Origin: Flavobacteria bacterium MS024-2A | GTDB lineage: Bacteria; Bacteroidota; Bacteroidia; Flavobacteriales; Flavobacteriaceae | DNA: 64,000 nucleotides | NCBI GenBank assembly: GCA_905182305.1 | Contig: CAJJBB010000004.1 | Location: 2,501-66,500, forward strand | Direction of reading: 5' to 3' | Part shown: in pieces, positions 10,617 to 20,089 of the stretch | Numbering within the stretch: the first letter of the stretch is position 1 | How the letters are laid out: every line of letters begins with the position of its first letter | Program-made: the position numbers and the translations under genes | The notes under the pieces: generated by a model | What the model was told of the DNA's origin: nothing | The model's database searches: none | What the model saw: the letters and a program-made list of their open reading frames with translations, nothing else

Positions 10617-13130
10617 ATGAAAAATCTCCTATCCCTTTTATTTCTATTATCAAGCGGAATTATATTTAGTCAGGTTACACTCGATTATTATTTAGATCAA
10701 ACACATCCCTACGATAATAAAATCCCAACACCTGTTGAATTATTAGGATATGAAGTAGGGACATGGCATGTTTCACATGATAAGTTAATAAACTATATGT
10801 ACAAACTTGCTGAAGCTTCTGATCGTATTAGCATTGAAACAAGAGGTAACACTTATGAGGGAAGACCAATTTTATTACTTACGATTACCAGTCCTGAAAA
10901 TCATAAAAATATAGAATCTATTCAAAAAGAACATCTTCAACTATCGGACCCTAATGGAAGTTCAGTTTCCATTGCAGCGAAACCCTTAATAGTATATCAA
11001 GGATTTTCAATTCATGGAAATGAACCAAGTGGTGCAAATGCTGGCCTTTTAGCAGCTTATCATCTGGCAGCAAGCCAAGCTCCAGAAACACTTCAAATGT
11101 TAAAAGATTTAGTAATACTCTTTGACCCTAGTTTTAACCCTGATGGACTTCAAAGATTTGCCTATTGGGCAAATACCAATAGAAATCAAAACTTAACAGC
11201 AGACTCAAATGACAGAGAATATAACGAAGTTTGGCCTGGAGGTCGAACTAATCACTATTGGTTTGACCTAAATCGAGATTGGCTTCCTGGACAATTACCA
11301 GAATCGCAAGCTCGCCTAAAAACATTTACCAAGTGGCTTCCAAATATCTTGACAGATCATCATGAAATGGGGACTAACTCAAGTTTCTTTTTTCAACCAG
11401 GACATCCTTCTCGTGTTAATCCATTGACTCCATTAATGAATCAGAAATTGACTGAAAAAATTAGTACATTCCACATTGAGGCTTTTGATAAAATAGGATC
11501 ATTATATTACTCTCAAGAAAATTTTGATGATTTTTATTACGGAAAAGGATCTACTTATCCAGATGTTAATGGAGGTATTGGGATTTTATTTGAACAAGCA
11601 AGTTCAAGAGGACATATTCAAGAAAGCGACAACGGGTTACTTACTTTTCCTTTTACTATTCGCAATCAACTAACTGCAGCATTTTCCACTTTAAAAGCAG
11701 CTAGTTCTATGCGCGTAGAGCTATTGAATTATTTTCAAGACTTCTATAAAACGTCCTTAATTGAAGCTAAAAAAAATAAGCAAAAAGCTATTATTTTTGG
11801 AAATCCTAAAGATCCAGCCACCACACATGAACTAGCTCGTGTTTTTAAACGTCATAACATCGTAATTCATCATCTAAAAAATAATGTGGTCAAAAAAGGA
11901 AAAAAATTCACTCCAGAAACAAGCTATATTATTCCTTTAGAACAAAAGAAAAATAAATTGATACGTGCTATGTTTAGTACTCAAACTAAATTTCAAGACA
12001 GTTTGTTTTATGACGTTTCTGCTTGGACACTCCCATATGCTTTTAATCTAGATTATGAGTATCAAAACAACACAGAAAATATTGGCAATGTTGTAAATGA
12101 TTTAAAAGCTCCCCTAGGAAAAGTAACTAATAAAGGTTCGTATGCATATGTGTTTGAAGCACATAATTACTATGTGCCTAAATTAATAAATAAATTACAA
12201 CAAAAAGATATTAGAATTAAAGTAGGTCTTACTCCTTTTACTTTAGAGGGGAATAACTATGATTATGGTACCTATATGATTCCTGTTAAAAATCAAGTTA
12301 TTGATGAAAATGAACTTTATACGATTTTACAAAAAGCTGCAGCAGAAACTCATGTGACTATTGTAGGAGCAAATACTGGTCACACTGAAGGAATTGATCT
12401 AGGGTCTGGTGATTTTTCAAAAGTTAAAATACCAGAAATTGCTCTTTTAGTAGGCGATGGAGTTCGCAGTTATGATGCAGGTGAGATATGGCATTTACTT
12501 GACACAAGACATGAGATTACAATCACTAAAATTGATGTCCGTAATTTAATGAGAGTTGATTTAAGTCAATACAGTCACTTTATTATTCCGGATTTTTCAG
12601 GTTCAGGATTAGATCCACATATTGATAAAATAAAAGAATTTGTAAATGAAGGAGGTACTATTATTGGTTATCGATACACCACAAAGTGGTTAAATAAAAA
12701 TGAGTTCATAACATTAGACTTTTTAGAAGAAAACATAATAGCAAAAAATATTAGTTTTGATAATAAAGATGCTTTTAGAGGTGCCCAAGTAACAGGTGGT
12801 GCAATTTTTAACACAAAGATTGATAGAAGTCATCCTATAAATTTTGGTTATCAAAACACAACATTACCCATCTTTAGAAATACCAATATTTTTATTAGAG
12901 CAGATGAAAATAGTTATAATAACCCAATCCAATACACGAATAATCCGTTGCTTAGTGGTTATATATCTGAAGAAAATTTAACATTATTAAAAAACACAGT
13001 CCCTTTTAAAGTAAACCGAATGGGCAAAGGAAGAGTAATCATATTAACTGATAACACTAACTTCAGAGCTTTTTGGTACGGCACCAATCGCATAATAACA
13101 AATGCACTTTACCTATCTGACAAAATGTAA
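10617..13130 (+). CDS. M14 family zinc carboxypeptidase, secreted
   Basis: 837 residues with an N-terminal signal peptide (MKNLLSLLFLLSSGIIFSQ). The peptidase M14 domain is at about 35-380: zinc ligands HGNE (His133, Glu136), FDPSFNPDGLQR, DLNRDW, the third His in the ILTDHHEMGT segment, and a late Glu in GILFEQASSR that is the candidate catalytic base. A long C-terminal region (about 400-837) of alpha/beta character includes a glutamine-amidotransferase-like stretch near VGDGVRSYDAGEIWHLLD. This layout is common in Bacteroidota M14 proteins that digest peptides outside the cytoplasm. No sorting domain is seen. The stop is 1 bp from the convergent csaA-like stop. Confidence 0.9.
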   Translation: MKNLLSLLFLLSSGIIFSQVTLDYYLDQTHPYDNKIPTPVELLGYEVGTWHVSHDKLINYMYKLAEASDRISIETRGNTYEGRPILLLTITSPENHKNIESIQKEHLQLSDPNGSSVSIAAKPLIVYQGFSIHGNEPSGANAGLLAAYHLAASQAPETLQMLKDLVILFDPSFNPDGLQRFAYWANTNRNQNLTADSNDREYNEVWPGGRTNHYWFDLNRDWLPGQLPESQARLKTFTKWLPNILTDHHEMGTNSSFFFQPGHPSRVNPLTPLMNQKLTEKISTFHIEAFDKIGSLYYSQENFDDFYYGKGSTYPDVNGGIGILFEQASSRGHIQESDNGLLTFPFTIRNQLTAAFSTLKAASSMRVELLNYFQDFYKTSLIEAKKNKQKAIIFGNPKDPATTHELARVFKRHNIVIHHLKNNVVKKGKKFTPETSYIIPLEQKKNKLIRAMFSTQTKFQDSLFYDVSAWTLPYAFNLDYEYQNNTENIGNVVNDLKAPLGKVTNKGSYAYVFEAHNYYVPKLINKLQQKDIRIKVGLTPFTLEGNNYDYGTYMIPVKNQVIDENELYTILQKAAAETHVTIVGANTGHTEGIDLGSGDFSKVKIPEIALLVGDGVRSYDAGEIWHLLDTRHEITITKIDVRNLMRVDLSQYSHFIIPDFSGSGLDPHIDKIKEFVNEGGTIIGYRYTTKWLNKNEFITLDFLEENIIAKNISFDNKDAFRGAQVTGGAIFNTKIDRSHPINFGYQNTTLPIFRNTNIFIRADENSYNNPIQYTNNPLLSGYISEENLTLLKNTVPFKVNRMGKGRVIILTDNTNFRAFWYGTNRIITNALYLSDKM

Positions 13131-13131
13131 C

Positions 13132-13458
13132 TTATAAAATTTGTTGTCCATTGGCCAATTTAGATTCAGGGGCCAATAGAATAACATCTTTTTCTTCTGT
13201 GGCTCCAAGAACCAAGCACTGACTTTCAAAATTTGCGATTTTTCTTGTTCCAACATTAACCACAGCTATTACTTGACGATCTAGAAGCTCTTCTAACGAA
13301 TAGCGTTTTGTAACTTGCGCTGATGATTGTAAAACACCCAAGGGCCCAAAATCTATTTTTAACCGAAAGGCTGGCTCTTTAGCCTCAGGGAAATCAATAG
13401 CAGAAATAATAGTCCCTACTCGTAAATCTATTTTTTCAAAAGTATTATAATCAATCAT
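13132..13458 (-). CDS. csaA: CsaA-like tRNA-binding protein
   Basis: 108 residues, a single OB-fold tRNA-binding domain of the kind found at the ends of MetRS and PheRS-beta. Conserved features are FEKIDLRVGTI (residues 7-17), the KIDFGPLG strand, QSSAQVT, and the RQVIAVVNVG / SQCLVLGA core. CsaA proteins act as homodimers and have been described as export-related chaperones; the physiological role here is not established. Start ATG at 13458 and length both match the family. Confidence 0.9.
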   Translation of the reverse strand: MIDYNTFEKIDLRVGTIISAIDFPEAKEPAFRLKIDFGPLGVLQSSAQVTKRYSLEELLDRQVIAVVNVGTRKIANFESQCLVLGATEEKDVILLAPESKLANGQQIL

Positions 13459-13512
13459 GAATCTATTTTGAATGGTATAAAAATACTACTTTTAATTTCA
13501 GATATATAAAAA

Positions 13513-14094
13513 ATGGCTCTTACAGAATCTTATATGCTTCCATTAGGAAGACTTGCTCCCGATTTTTCTCTTCTAAATGTGGTGACAGGAAAACAGTGTA
13601 CATTAGAGTCATTAAAAGGTTCAAAAGGTACCTTGATTATTTTTATGTGTAATCATTGTCCGTATGTTCTCCATTTAATAGATTCACTAGTTTCAAGTGC
13701 AGAATTATTAGAATCAAAAGGTATTAATACAATCGCTATATCAAGTAATAGTATACATTCTCATCCTCAAGATGGCCCCCAAGAAATGGTAGAATTATCA
13801 TTTAATAAAAAATTTTCATTCCCATATTTATATGATAAAACCCAAAAGATCGCTCATGCCTATAGGGCAGCATGTACTCCAGATTTTTATTTATTTGACG
13901 CAAGCTTGAAGCTAGTTTACAGAGGCCGGTATGACGCTTCAAGGCCCGGAAATAAAATCCCAATAACAGGTGAAAATTTACATAAAGCGGTTAAAATCAT
14001 GCATTTAAAAAAGCCTATGCTTGAAATGCAATATCCAAGTATAGGCTGTAACATAAAATGGCATCAAGGCAATAGCCCTGAAGATCATTTTTAG
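13513..14094 (+). CDS. thioredoxin-like (AhpC/TSA-type) protein
   Basis: 193-residue thioredoxin-fold protein without a signal peptide. APDFSLLNVVTGK (about 13-25) is the AhpC/TSA-like N-terminus. A redox motif CNHCPY lies at about residues 47-52, where peroxiredoxins have a single peroxidatic Cys. The cis-Pro region is ACTPDFYLFD. CNHCPY proteins form a known subfamily of cytosolic thioredoxin-like proteins of uncertain substrate. A further Cys near the C-terminus (SIGCNIKWH) is also typical. Its end overlaps the convergent PPIase gene by 4 bp. Confidence 0.88.
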   Translation: MALTESYMLPLGRLAPDFSLLNVVTGKQCTLESLKGSKGTLIIFMCNHCPYVLHLIDSLVSSAELLESKGINTIAISSNSIHSHPQDGPQEMVELSFNKKFSFPYLYDKTQKIAHAYRAACTPDFYLFDASLKLVYRGRYDASRPGNKIPITGENLHKAVKIMHLKKPMLEMQYPSIGCNIKWHQGNSPEDHF

Positions 14095-15017
14095 AATTTT
14101 ATAAGTTCTACTTCAAATATTAATGTAGCGTCTGCGGGAATAACACCACCAGCACCCTGTGCTCCATATCCTAAATGACTGGGAATTACAAAACGAGCAG
14201 CAGCACCTTTATTTAGTAATAAAATTCCTTCATCCCATCCTGGAATAACTTGTCCCTCACCTACTGAAAATTCTATCGGTTGGTCACGTTGATAAGATGA
14301 ATCAAAAACGGTTCCGTCGACTAATGTTCCCTTGTAATGAACAGAAACATTGGCTCCTTTTGGTGGATGTTCCCCTTCACCTTCTTTAGTAATGGTATAG
14401 TATAATCCACTTGCAGTTTTTTTCATCCCCTTTACTAAAGTAGACATTGCTTTATCTGCAGCATCAATAGTCGATTGCTTTCGTGTTTCACCACTAGAAT
14501 TAAATTTCTCAAATGCTTTTAGTGCATCCCATTCTTTTGCGGCTGCACCGTGGCGTTCAATAGTTACCGAATCAATGGTGTCTCCTTGAGCAATGTTATT
14601 AACAATATCCTGACCTTCAACTACATAGCCGAAAACCGTATGTTTTCCGTCTAACCAGTCTGTTTTATCGTGGGTAATAAAAAATTGACTTCCATTAGTC
14701 GCTGGACCAGAATTTGCCATAGAAAGCGTGCCTGGCTTGTTGTGTTTTAGATCTGGATGAAATTCATCATCAAATTGATATCCTGGACCACCCACACCAG
14801 AACCCTTCGGACATCCACCTTGAACCATAAAATCAGCTATAACACGATGAAATTTCATCCCATTATAATAGGGTTCACCAGCATCTTTATGATCATTTTT
14901 TAATGTTCCTTCTGCTAGGCTAACGAAGTTTCCAACCGTACCAGGAGTTTTATCGTAGGTTAGTTCAAGTAAAACTATACCTTTTGATGTTTCAAATTTT
15001 GCGTAAATACCTTCCAT
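14091..15017 (-). CDS. fused cyclophilin-FKBP peptidyl-prolyl isomerase
   Basis: 308 residues with two unrelated prolyl-isomerase domains in one chain. The cyclophilin domain is at about 1-165 (MKFHRVIADFMVQGG, GSQFFITH, LDGKHTVFG; the catalytic Arg lies in FHRV). The FKBP domain is at about 205-308 (VSVHYKGTLVDGTVFDSS, VIPGWDEGILLL, IPSHLGYGAQGAGG, LIFEVELIKF). No signal peptide, so a cytosolic folding catalyst. The ATG at 15017 is chosen; a TTG at 15038 would lie inside the -7 box. This fused form is common in Flavobacteriia. Confidence 0.93.
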   Translation of the reverse strand: MEGIYAKFETSKGIVLLELTYDKTPGTVGNFVSLAEGTLKNDHKDAGEPYYNGMKFHRVIADFMVQGGCPKGSGVGGPGYQFDDEFHPDLKHNKPGTLSMANSGPATNGSQFFITHDKTDWLDGKHTVFGYVVEGQDIVNNIAQGDTIDSVTIERHGAAAKEWDALKAFEKFNSSGETRKQSTIDAADKAMSTLVKGMKKTASGLYYTITKEGEGEHPPKGANVSVHYKGTLVDGTVFDSSYQRDQPIEFSVGEGQVIPGWDEGILLLNKGAAARFVIPSHLGYGAQGAGGVIPADATLIFEVELIKF

Positions 15018-15035
15018 AATAATTTTATTTGGTGG

Positions 15036-15043
15036 CAAAGATA
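15036..15043 (-). promoter_or_regulatory. candidate -7 box of the PPIase gene
   Basis: TATCTTTG on the minus strand, exact TAnnTTTG, 18 bp before the ATG at 15017. No TTG is found at the expected distance. It supports the ATG at 15017 as the start. Confidence 0.4.
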
Positions 15044-15082
15044 AGAATCCCCTTTAATCCGAATGGGTTAATCTAAAAAAGC

Positions 15083-17272
15083 TTAATTGGCAATCTCGCT
15101 CATAAATTTAAGTCGATACAATCGAAGGTCCTCTTCTTCATAATCTCCATCAAATTCATCATAGGCATCTTTAATAGAGTCTGATTCGGCCTCTATAAAG
15201 TAGTCATATAGTTCTTCTTGCTGATCTTCGTCAAGAAGTTCTTCAAAACAATAATCTATATAAAGACGAGTTCCAGCAAAAACTATGGTTTCCATCTCTG
15301 TTAAAAGTTTTCCCATGTCCATTCGTTTAGCTGAAGCAATATCTTGTAATGGTAATTTCCTGTCAATACTTTGAATCAAAAATAATTTAAGTGCAGAATT
15401 AATTCCAGTACTCTTAACTACTAAATCGTCTGGTCGAAGAATTTGATTTTCTTCAACATATAATTTTATGAGTGATAAAAACTTATAGCCATAACGCTTT
15501 GCTTTACCCTCTCCTACTCCATTAATATTAATTAACTCTTCTTGGGTGATAGGATATTTTAAACACATATCCTCTAAAGAATATTCTTGAAAAACAGCAT
15601 ATGGGGGAACTTCGCTTTCACCTGCCACCTGTTTTCTAAGCCCTACAAGTATATTCATTAATGTTTTATCAAGTATTCCGCGTGATTTATTCTGAATAAT
15701 GTTTGCAGCTGAAATATCATCGAATTTATGATCTTCACTCATTAAAAATGAAGTTGGATTAGAAAGATATTCTCTTCCCCGTAAAGTGATTTTTAACAAA
15801 CCATAGGTTTCTATTTCTTTTGTCAAAAAACCAGAAACTAATGCTTGGCGAATTAAGGCCATCCAAAAATAAGAATCTTTTGAAACTCCGCTTCCAAAAA
15901 AGGAAGCTTCATGTGTTTTATGCGACTGAATAAGTGCATTTTTTTCACCTAAAAGAGATTTAACCACTTCTTTAGACTTGTATTTTTCTTTTGTGGCCCT
16001 TACAACTGATAATAAAAGTTCAAGTTCTTTTTGTGCCTCGATTTTCTTTTTAGGATAACGCATGTTGTCGTCCATATCTCCTCCATCACCTGTCGCATTA
16101 TCAAAAGCTTCTCCGAAGTAATGCAGGATAAATCGACGACGAGAAATAGAAGTCTCAGCATAGGCAACCATATCACTCAAAAGAGCCATCCCAATTTCCT
16201 GTTCAGCTAATGGCTTTCCGGACATGAACTTTTCTAATTTTTCAATGTCTTTATAAGCATAAAAGGCTAGGCAATGTCCCTCTCCTCCGTCACGCCCTGC
16301 GCGTCCAGTTTCCTGGTAATAACTTTCAATACTCTTCGGAATATCATGATGAATCACAAAACGAACATCAGGCTTATCAATTCCCATACCAAAAGCAATA
16401 GTCGCTACAATTACATCACAATCATCATTTAAAAAATTATCTTGATTATTAATTCTTGTTTTAGGATCTAAGCCAGCATGATAAGGAAGTGCTTTAATAC
16501 CATTTACCTGAAGGGTTTGTGAAAGTTCAGTAACACGTTTTCTTGACAAACAATATACAATACCAGATTTATTTGCATTTTGTTTGATGAACTTAATGAT
16601 ATCAGAATCTACTTGATTTGTTTTAGTTCGTATTTCATAATAAAGGTTTGGACGGTTAAAAGAAGCTTTAAAAACAGTAGCGCCTGAAATTTTCAGGTTT
16701 TTCATAATATCCTCTTGAACCTTAGGAGTTGCTGTAGCCGTTAGGGCAATTACAGGGATTTCTTGCTCAAATTGTTCCAATATAACTCTTAAATTCCTGT
16801 ATTCGGGTCTAAAATCATGACCCCATTCTGAGATACAGTGAGCTTCATCTACTGCCAAAAAAGAAATTTTTACAGATTTAAAAAAAGCAATATTTTCTTT
16901 TTTAGCTAATGATTCTGGGGCAACATATAATAATTTAGTTACACCATTTATAATATCTGACTTGACTTGTTCAACTGCTGTTTTAGTTAAAGATGAATTG
17001 AGGACATGAGCAATTCCATTTTCTGAAGAAATACCACGAATAGCATCTACTTGATTTTTCATTAATGCAATGAGTGGTGAAACAACAATTGACGTTCCTT
17101 CTTGCATGAGTGCGGGCAATTGATAACATAAAGACTTACCCCCACCTGTGGGCATAATAACAAAACTATTCTCTTTATTAAGTACTTTAGTAATAACCTT
17201 TTCTTGTAGCCCTTTGAATGAAGAAAAGCCAAAATATTTTTTCAAAGCCTTCTTTAGATCATCTGAATTCAT
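15083..17272 (-). CDS. recQ: ATP-dependent DNA helicase RecQ
   Basis: 729 residues. RecA-like domain 1 has Walker A MPTGGGKSLCYQLPA (about 40-54), DEAH in VDEAHCISEWGHDFRPEY, and the aromatic-rich loop. Domain 2 has VYCLSRKR, YHAGL, ATIAFGMGIDKPDVR and YYQETGRAGRDG. A winged-helix RQC region and an HRDC domain (about 520-600) follow, then an acidic C-terminal tail. RecQ unwinds recombination intermediates and stalled forks (3'-5'). Unusually, the zinc-binding segment keeps the RRRFILHYFGE frame but has Ser or other residues where E. coli RecQ has its four cysteines. It is divergent from tatC. Confidence 0.95.
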   Translation of the reverse strand: MNSDDLKKALKKYFGFSSFKGLQEKVITKVLNKENSFVIMPTGGGKSLCYQLPALMQEGTSIVVSPLIALMKNQVDAIRGISSENGIAHVLNSSLTKTAVEQVKSDIINGVTKLLYVAPESLAKKENIAFFKSVKISFLAVDEAHCISEWGHDFRPEYRNLRVILEQFEQEIPVIALTATATPKVQEDIMKNLKISGATVFKASFNRPNLYYEIRTKTNQVDSDIIKFIKQNANKSGIVYCLSRKRVTELSQTLQVNGIKALPYHAGLDPKTRINNQDNFLNDDCDVIVATIAFGMGIDKPDVRFVIHHDIPKSIESYYQETGRAGRDGGEGHCLAFYAYKDIEKLEKFMSGKPLAEQEIGMALLSDMVAYAETSISRRRFILHYFGEAFDNATGDGGDMDDNMRYPKKKIEAQKELELLLSVVRATKEKYKSKEVVKSLLGEKNALIQSHKTHEASFFGSGVSKDSYFWMALIRQALVSGFLTKEIETYGLLKITLRGREYLSNPTSFLMSEDHKFDDISAANIIQNKSRGILDKTLMNILVGLRKQVAGESEVPPYAVFQEYSLEDMCLKYPITQEELININGVGEGKAKRYGYKFLSLIKLYVEENQILRPDDLVVKSTGINSALKLFLIQSIDRKLPLQDIASAKRMDMGKLLTEMETIVFAGTRLYIDYCFEELLDEDQQEELYDYFIEAESDSIKDAYDEFDGDYEEEDLRLYRLKFMSEIAN

Positions 17273-17423
17273 TAATGTATTAATGGTTTAAATTTAAATT
17301 CTAATAAGTATTCTAAGTTAACTCTTTTTATTATCGTCTACAAATTCTTTAACAACATCTGCTTCTTTAAATTTAAAAAAAACCAAAATCAAGTTTTCTC
17401 ATTTCAAATCGATTGTTTTTTGA

Positions 17424-17431
17424 TATTTTTG
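17424..17431 (+). promoter_or_regulatory. candidate -7 box of the tatC operon
   Basis: TATTTTTG, exact TAnnTTTG, 36 bp upstream of the tatC ATG. The -33 position reads TTTC rather than TTTG. Confidence 0.4.
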
Positions 17432-17467
17432 TATTTATAAATTTCACACTAGGTATTAAATATAAGT

Positions 17468-18292
17468 ATGAGCGCAACCACGCCACGAGATGAAATGTCT
17501 TTTTTGGATCACTTAGAAGAATTACGTTGGCATTTAATTCGTTCTGTCTTGGCTATTGTTATTATTGCATCAATAGCTTTTGTTTTCAAAGATTTTATAT
17601 TTGATGTACTTCTATTTGGCCCTAAAAAGAAAAGCTTTATTACTTATCGCTGGTTTTGCTCGCTTTCGCAAACACTTGGACAAGGTAGCAGCTTTTGCCT
17701 TGAAGAACTACCATTTAGAATTCAAAGTAGAACCGTTGCAGGACAGTTTTCTGCCCACCTCTGGACCTCAGTTCTTGCAGGATTCATTATTTCATTTCCT
17801 TATATAATATATGAATTCTGGAAATTTGTTAGTCCTGGACTATATGAAAAAGAACGGAAAAATGCACGTGGTTTTATATTCATAGCTTCTCTTCTATTTT
17901 TTATAGGAGTTCTTTTTGGATATTATATAGTTACGCCACTTTCTATTAATTTTTTAGGAAACTATTCTGTGAGCAGTGAAATTTTTAATGATTTTGATTT
18001 GAGTAGTTATATTGGTTTACTTCGAGCATCTGTTCTAGCTTCTGGAATCATTTTTGAATTACCCATCATAATTTACTTTTTAACCCGCGTTGGAATTGTA
18101 TCCCCAGATTTTCTTAAGAAGAATAGAAAGATTTCATTAGTAGTTGTTTTAAGTCTTTCTGCAATAATTACACCTCCAGACGTGGTAAGCCAGATAATTG
18201 TTAGTATTCCAATACTTATTTTATATGAAGTAAGTATTGTTATTGCAAAAATAGTCACTCGAAATCAAGATAAAGCTCTAACTAATGTCTAA
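17468..18292 (+). CDS. tatC: twin-arginine translocase subunit TatC
   Basis: 274-residue inner-membrane protein with six predicted helices, core of the Tat system that exports folded proteins. MSFLDHLEELRWHLIRS (residues 10-26) is the hallmark first helix with the signal-peptide-binding acidic residues. The extended first periplasmic loop (about 52-95) is typical of Bacteroidota. FPYIIYEFWKFVSPGLYEKER, a conserved Phe-Pro segment, and ITPPDVVSQ in the last loop follow. It is the first gene of tatC-CMD-lptB, overlapping the next gene by 8 bp. Confidence 0.95.
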   Translation: MSATTPRDEMSFLDHLEELRWHLIRSVLAIVIIASIAFVFKDFIFDVLLFGPKKKSFITYRWFCSLSQTLGQGSSFCLEELPFRIQSRTVAGQFSAHLWTSVLAGFIISFPYIIYEFWKFVSPGLYEKERKNARGFIFIASLLFFIGVLFGYYIVTPLSINFLGNYSVSSEIFNDFDLSSYIGLLRASVLASGIIFELPIIIYFLTRVGIVSPDFLKKNRKISLVVVLSLSAIITPPDVVSQIIVSIPILILYEVSIVIAKIVTRNQDKALTNV

Positions 18293-18635
18293 TCCTATTT
18301 CTGAATTTAACGACTATAGAAGTCGGATGAATAAACAATTACTGGAAGGTGGTTCAAACACATTAAAACGGATTTTTAGCCTTGATAAACAAGCTTTTCA
18401 AGAAGGTGCATTGGATGTAGCTACAAAAGAATTACTCGGCTTAGTTGCCTCAACGGTTTTAAGGTGTGATGATTGTGTTAAATATCATCTTGAAAAATGT
18501 TATCAGGAGAAACTTAGCAAAAAGGTGATTATGGAAGCACTTGAAATTGCTACCTTAGTGGGAGGAACAATTGTTATACCGCATCTAAGGAGAGCATACG
18601 AATACTGGGAAACTCTTGAATCAACTAAGAAATAG
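18285..18635 (+). CDS. carboxymuconolactone decarboxylase (AhpD-like) family protein
   Basis: 116 residues, all-helical CMD fold. The motif RCDDCVKYHLEKC (about 63-75) carries the Cys-x-x-Cys and following His of AhpD-type proteins, which are thiol-dependent peroxidase partners; this points to redox chemistry rather than true carboxymuconolactone decarboxylation. LVASTV and an ALEIATLVGGT segment complete the family pattern. It overlaps tatC by 8 bp and precedes lptB by 6 bp, so translation is probably coupled. Confidence 0.9.
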   Translation: MSNPISEFNDYRSRMNKQLLEGGSNTLKRIFSLDKQAFQEGALDVATKELLGLVASTVLRCDDCVKYHLEKCYQEKLSKKVIMEALEIATLVGGTIVIPHLRRAYEYWETLESTKK

Positions 18636-18641
18636 AAGAAA

Positions 18642-19382
18642 ATGAAACTTACAGCTACCAATATTGAAAAATCCTACAAAGGACGTAAGGTTGTAAAAGG
18701 GATTTCTGTAGAAGTTTCTCAGGGAGAAATTGTAGGGTTACTTGGCCCAAATGGTGCTGGTAAAACCACCTCATTTTATATGATTGTTGGATTAATTAAA
18801 CCTAACAATGGAGCTATTTTTCTTGATGATAAAGAAATAACAAAATCTCCAATGTATCAGCGTGCTCAACAAGGCATCGGATATCTTGCTCAAGAAGCAT
18901 CTGTATTCAGAAAGCTAAGTGTTGAGGATAATATTTTGAGTGTTTTACAAATGACAGATTTATCTAAAAACGCTCAAAAAGAAAAAATGGAATCGTTATT
19001 AGATGAATTCAGCTTAAACCATATTCGAAAAAATAGAGGAGATTTACTCTCTGGAGGAGAACGACGACGTACGGAAATTGCTCGTGCGCTTGCAACCGAC
19101 CCTAAATTCGTTTTACTTGATGAGCCTTTTGCTGGTGTTGATCCAGTTGCAGTAGAAGATATTCAACGTATCGTAGCACATCTTAAAAAGAAAAATATTG
19201 GTATATTAATTACTGATCACAACGTGCAAGAAACTTTAGCCATTACCGATAAAACATACTTAATGTTTGAAGGAAGTATTCTTAAGGCGGGAACCCCAGA
19301 TGAATTGGCTTCAGATGAAATGGTTCGCAAAGTATATCTTGGACAAAATTTTGAACTTCGTAAAAAGAAATTATCTTTTTAA
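18642..19382 (+). CDS. lptB: LPS export ABC transporter ATP-binding protein LptB
   Basis: 246 residues. Walker A LLGPNGAGKTTSFYMIVGL, Q-loop YLAQEASVFRKLSVEDNI, signature LLSGGERRRTEIARAL, Walker B FVLLDEPFAGVDPVAVEDI, H-loop ITDHNVQETLAITD. The GERRR variant after LSGG and the VFRKLSVEDN string are diagnostic of LptB rather than of other small ABC ATPases. It powers LPS extraction by LptFG at the inner membrane. It is the third gene of the tatC-CMD-lptB unit; the LptF/G, A and C genes are not in the window. Confidence 0.96.
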   Translation: MKLTATNIEKSYKGRKVVKGISVEVSQGEIVGLLGPNGAGKTTSFYMIVGLIKPNNGAIFLDDKEITKSPMYQRAQQGIGYLAQEASVFRKLSVEDNILSVLQMTDLSKNAQKEKMESLLDEFSLNHIRKNRGDLLSGGERRRTEIARALATDPKFVLLDEPFAGVDPVAVEDIQRIVAHLKKKNIGILITDHNVQETLAITDKTYLMFEGSILKAGTPDELASDEMVRKVYLGQNFELRKKKLSF

Positions 19383-19555
19383 AATTAGTTTTTAATTAGA
19401 ATATCTAACTCTGCTTATAATTTAACAAACTCTCAAATATTTATAATTATTTTAAAAAAACTTACTCTCCACGAGATTTTATTTCTTTTTGGGATATTAA
19501 CATATAATATCAGTCAGTATTTAATTTTCATATATTTTAACAAAATTAAAAACTT

Positions 19556-20004
19556 CATAATCAAGAACCAATCGATTTTTCTCATTGGTTTGTAATTATA
19601 GGTGTTTTATTTCTCATTCCCCAAATATGAAATTTTCCCAAAAGCAAATTCAATTATATAAGTTCTCCATCCTTAATACTTGGAATAGGCTTAATAATTT
19701 GAATGTGTGTACTTGATTTTGATTTTGGAGTTTAAAAGATCCAGAATTTAAAAGTCAAGTCGCTAAACATTTAATCAATACAACAGAAATATGGACTCCA
19801 TTTATGAAGATTAGTGGTAAAATTTTCACTTTTGGATTACTGACTTCTAGTTTTAATTATTTGAAAAATTCAAAATTAGGAGTATCATTAATTATCCTAG
19901 GGGTATTAGTTGTTTATCTTCCGTGGAGGTAGGGTAATATATCTGGTTATTTATTAATTACTGTAGGATTTTACTTCAATTTCATTAATTCGCAAAAACC
20001 GTAA
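19556..20004 (+). pseudogene. decayed membrane-protein gene
   Basis: This fills most of the 700-bp gap between lptB and pssA. One frame gives PIDFSHWFVIIGVLFLIPQI, a TGA stop, then NYISSPSLILGIGLII, another TGA, and CVLDFDFGV. A one-base shift then opens a 69-codon stretch (19723-19929) including DPEFKSQVAKHLINTTEIW and hydrophobic helices LTSSFNYL and GVSLIILGVLVVYLPW, a TAG, and a last helix to a TAA at 20002. The succession of hydrophobic helices and protein-like composition across three stops and one frameshift points to a degraded small integral membrane protein. The family is not recognised. The flanks (19383-19555, 20005-20089) show nothing. Confidence 0.6.
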
Positions 20005-20089
20005 AAAGGTTGTTTAAAAATAAAATATTCTTCAGCAAAACCGAGGGTAGAAAGAATAACTATATGGTCGTATGAATCACGTGATAATC

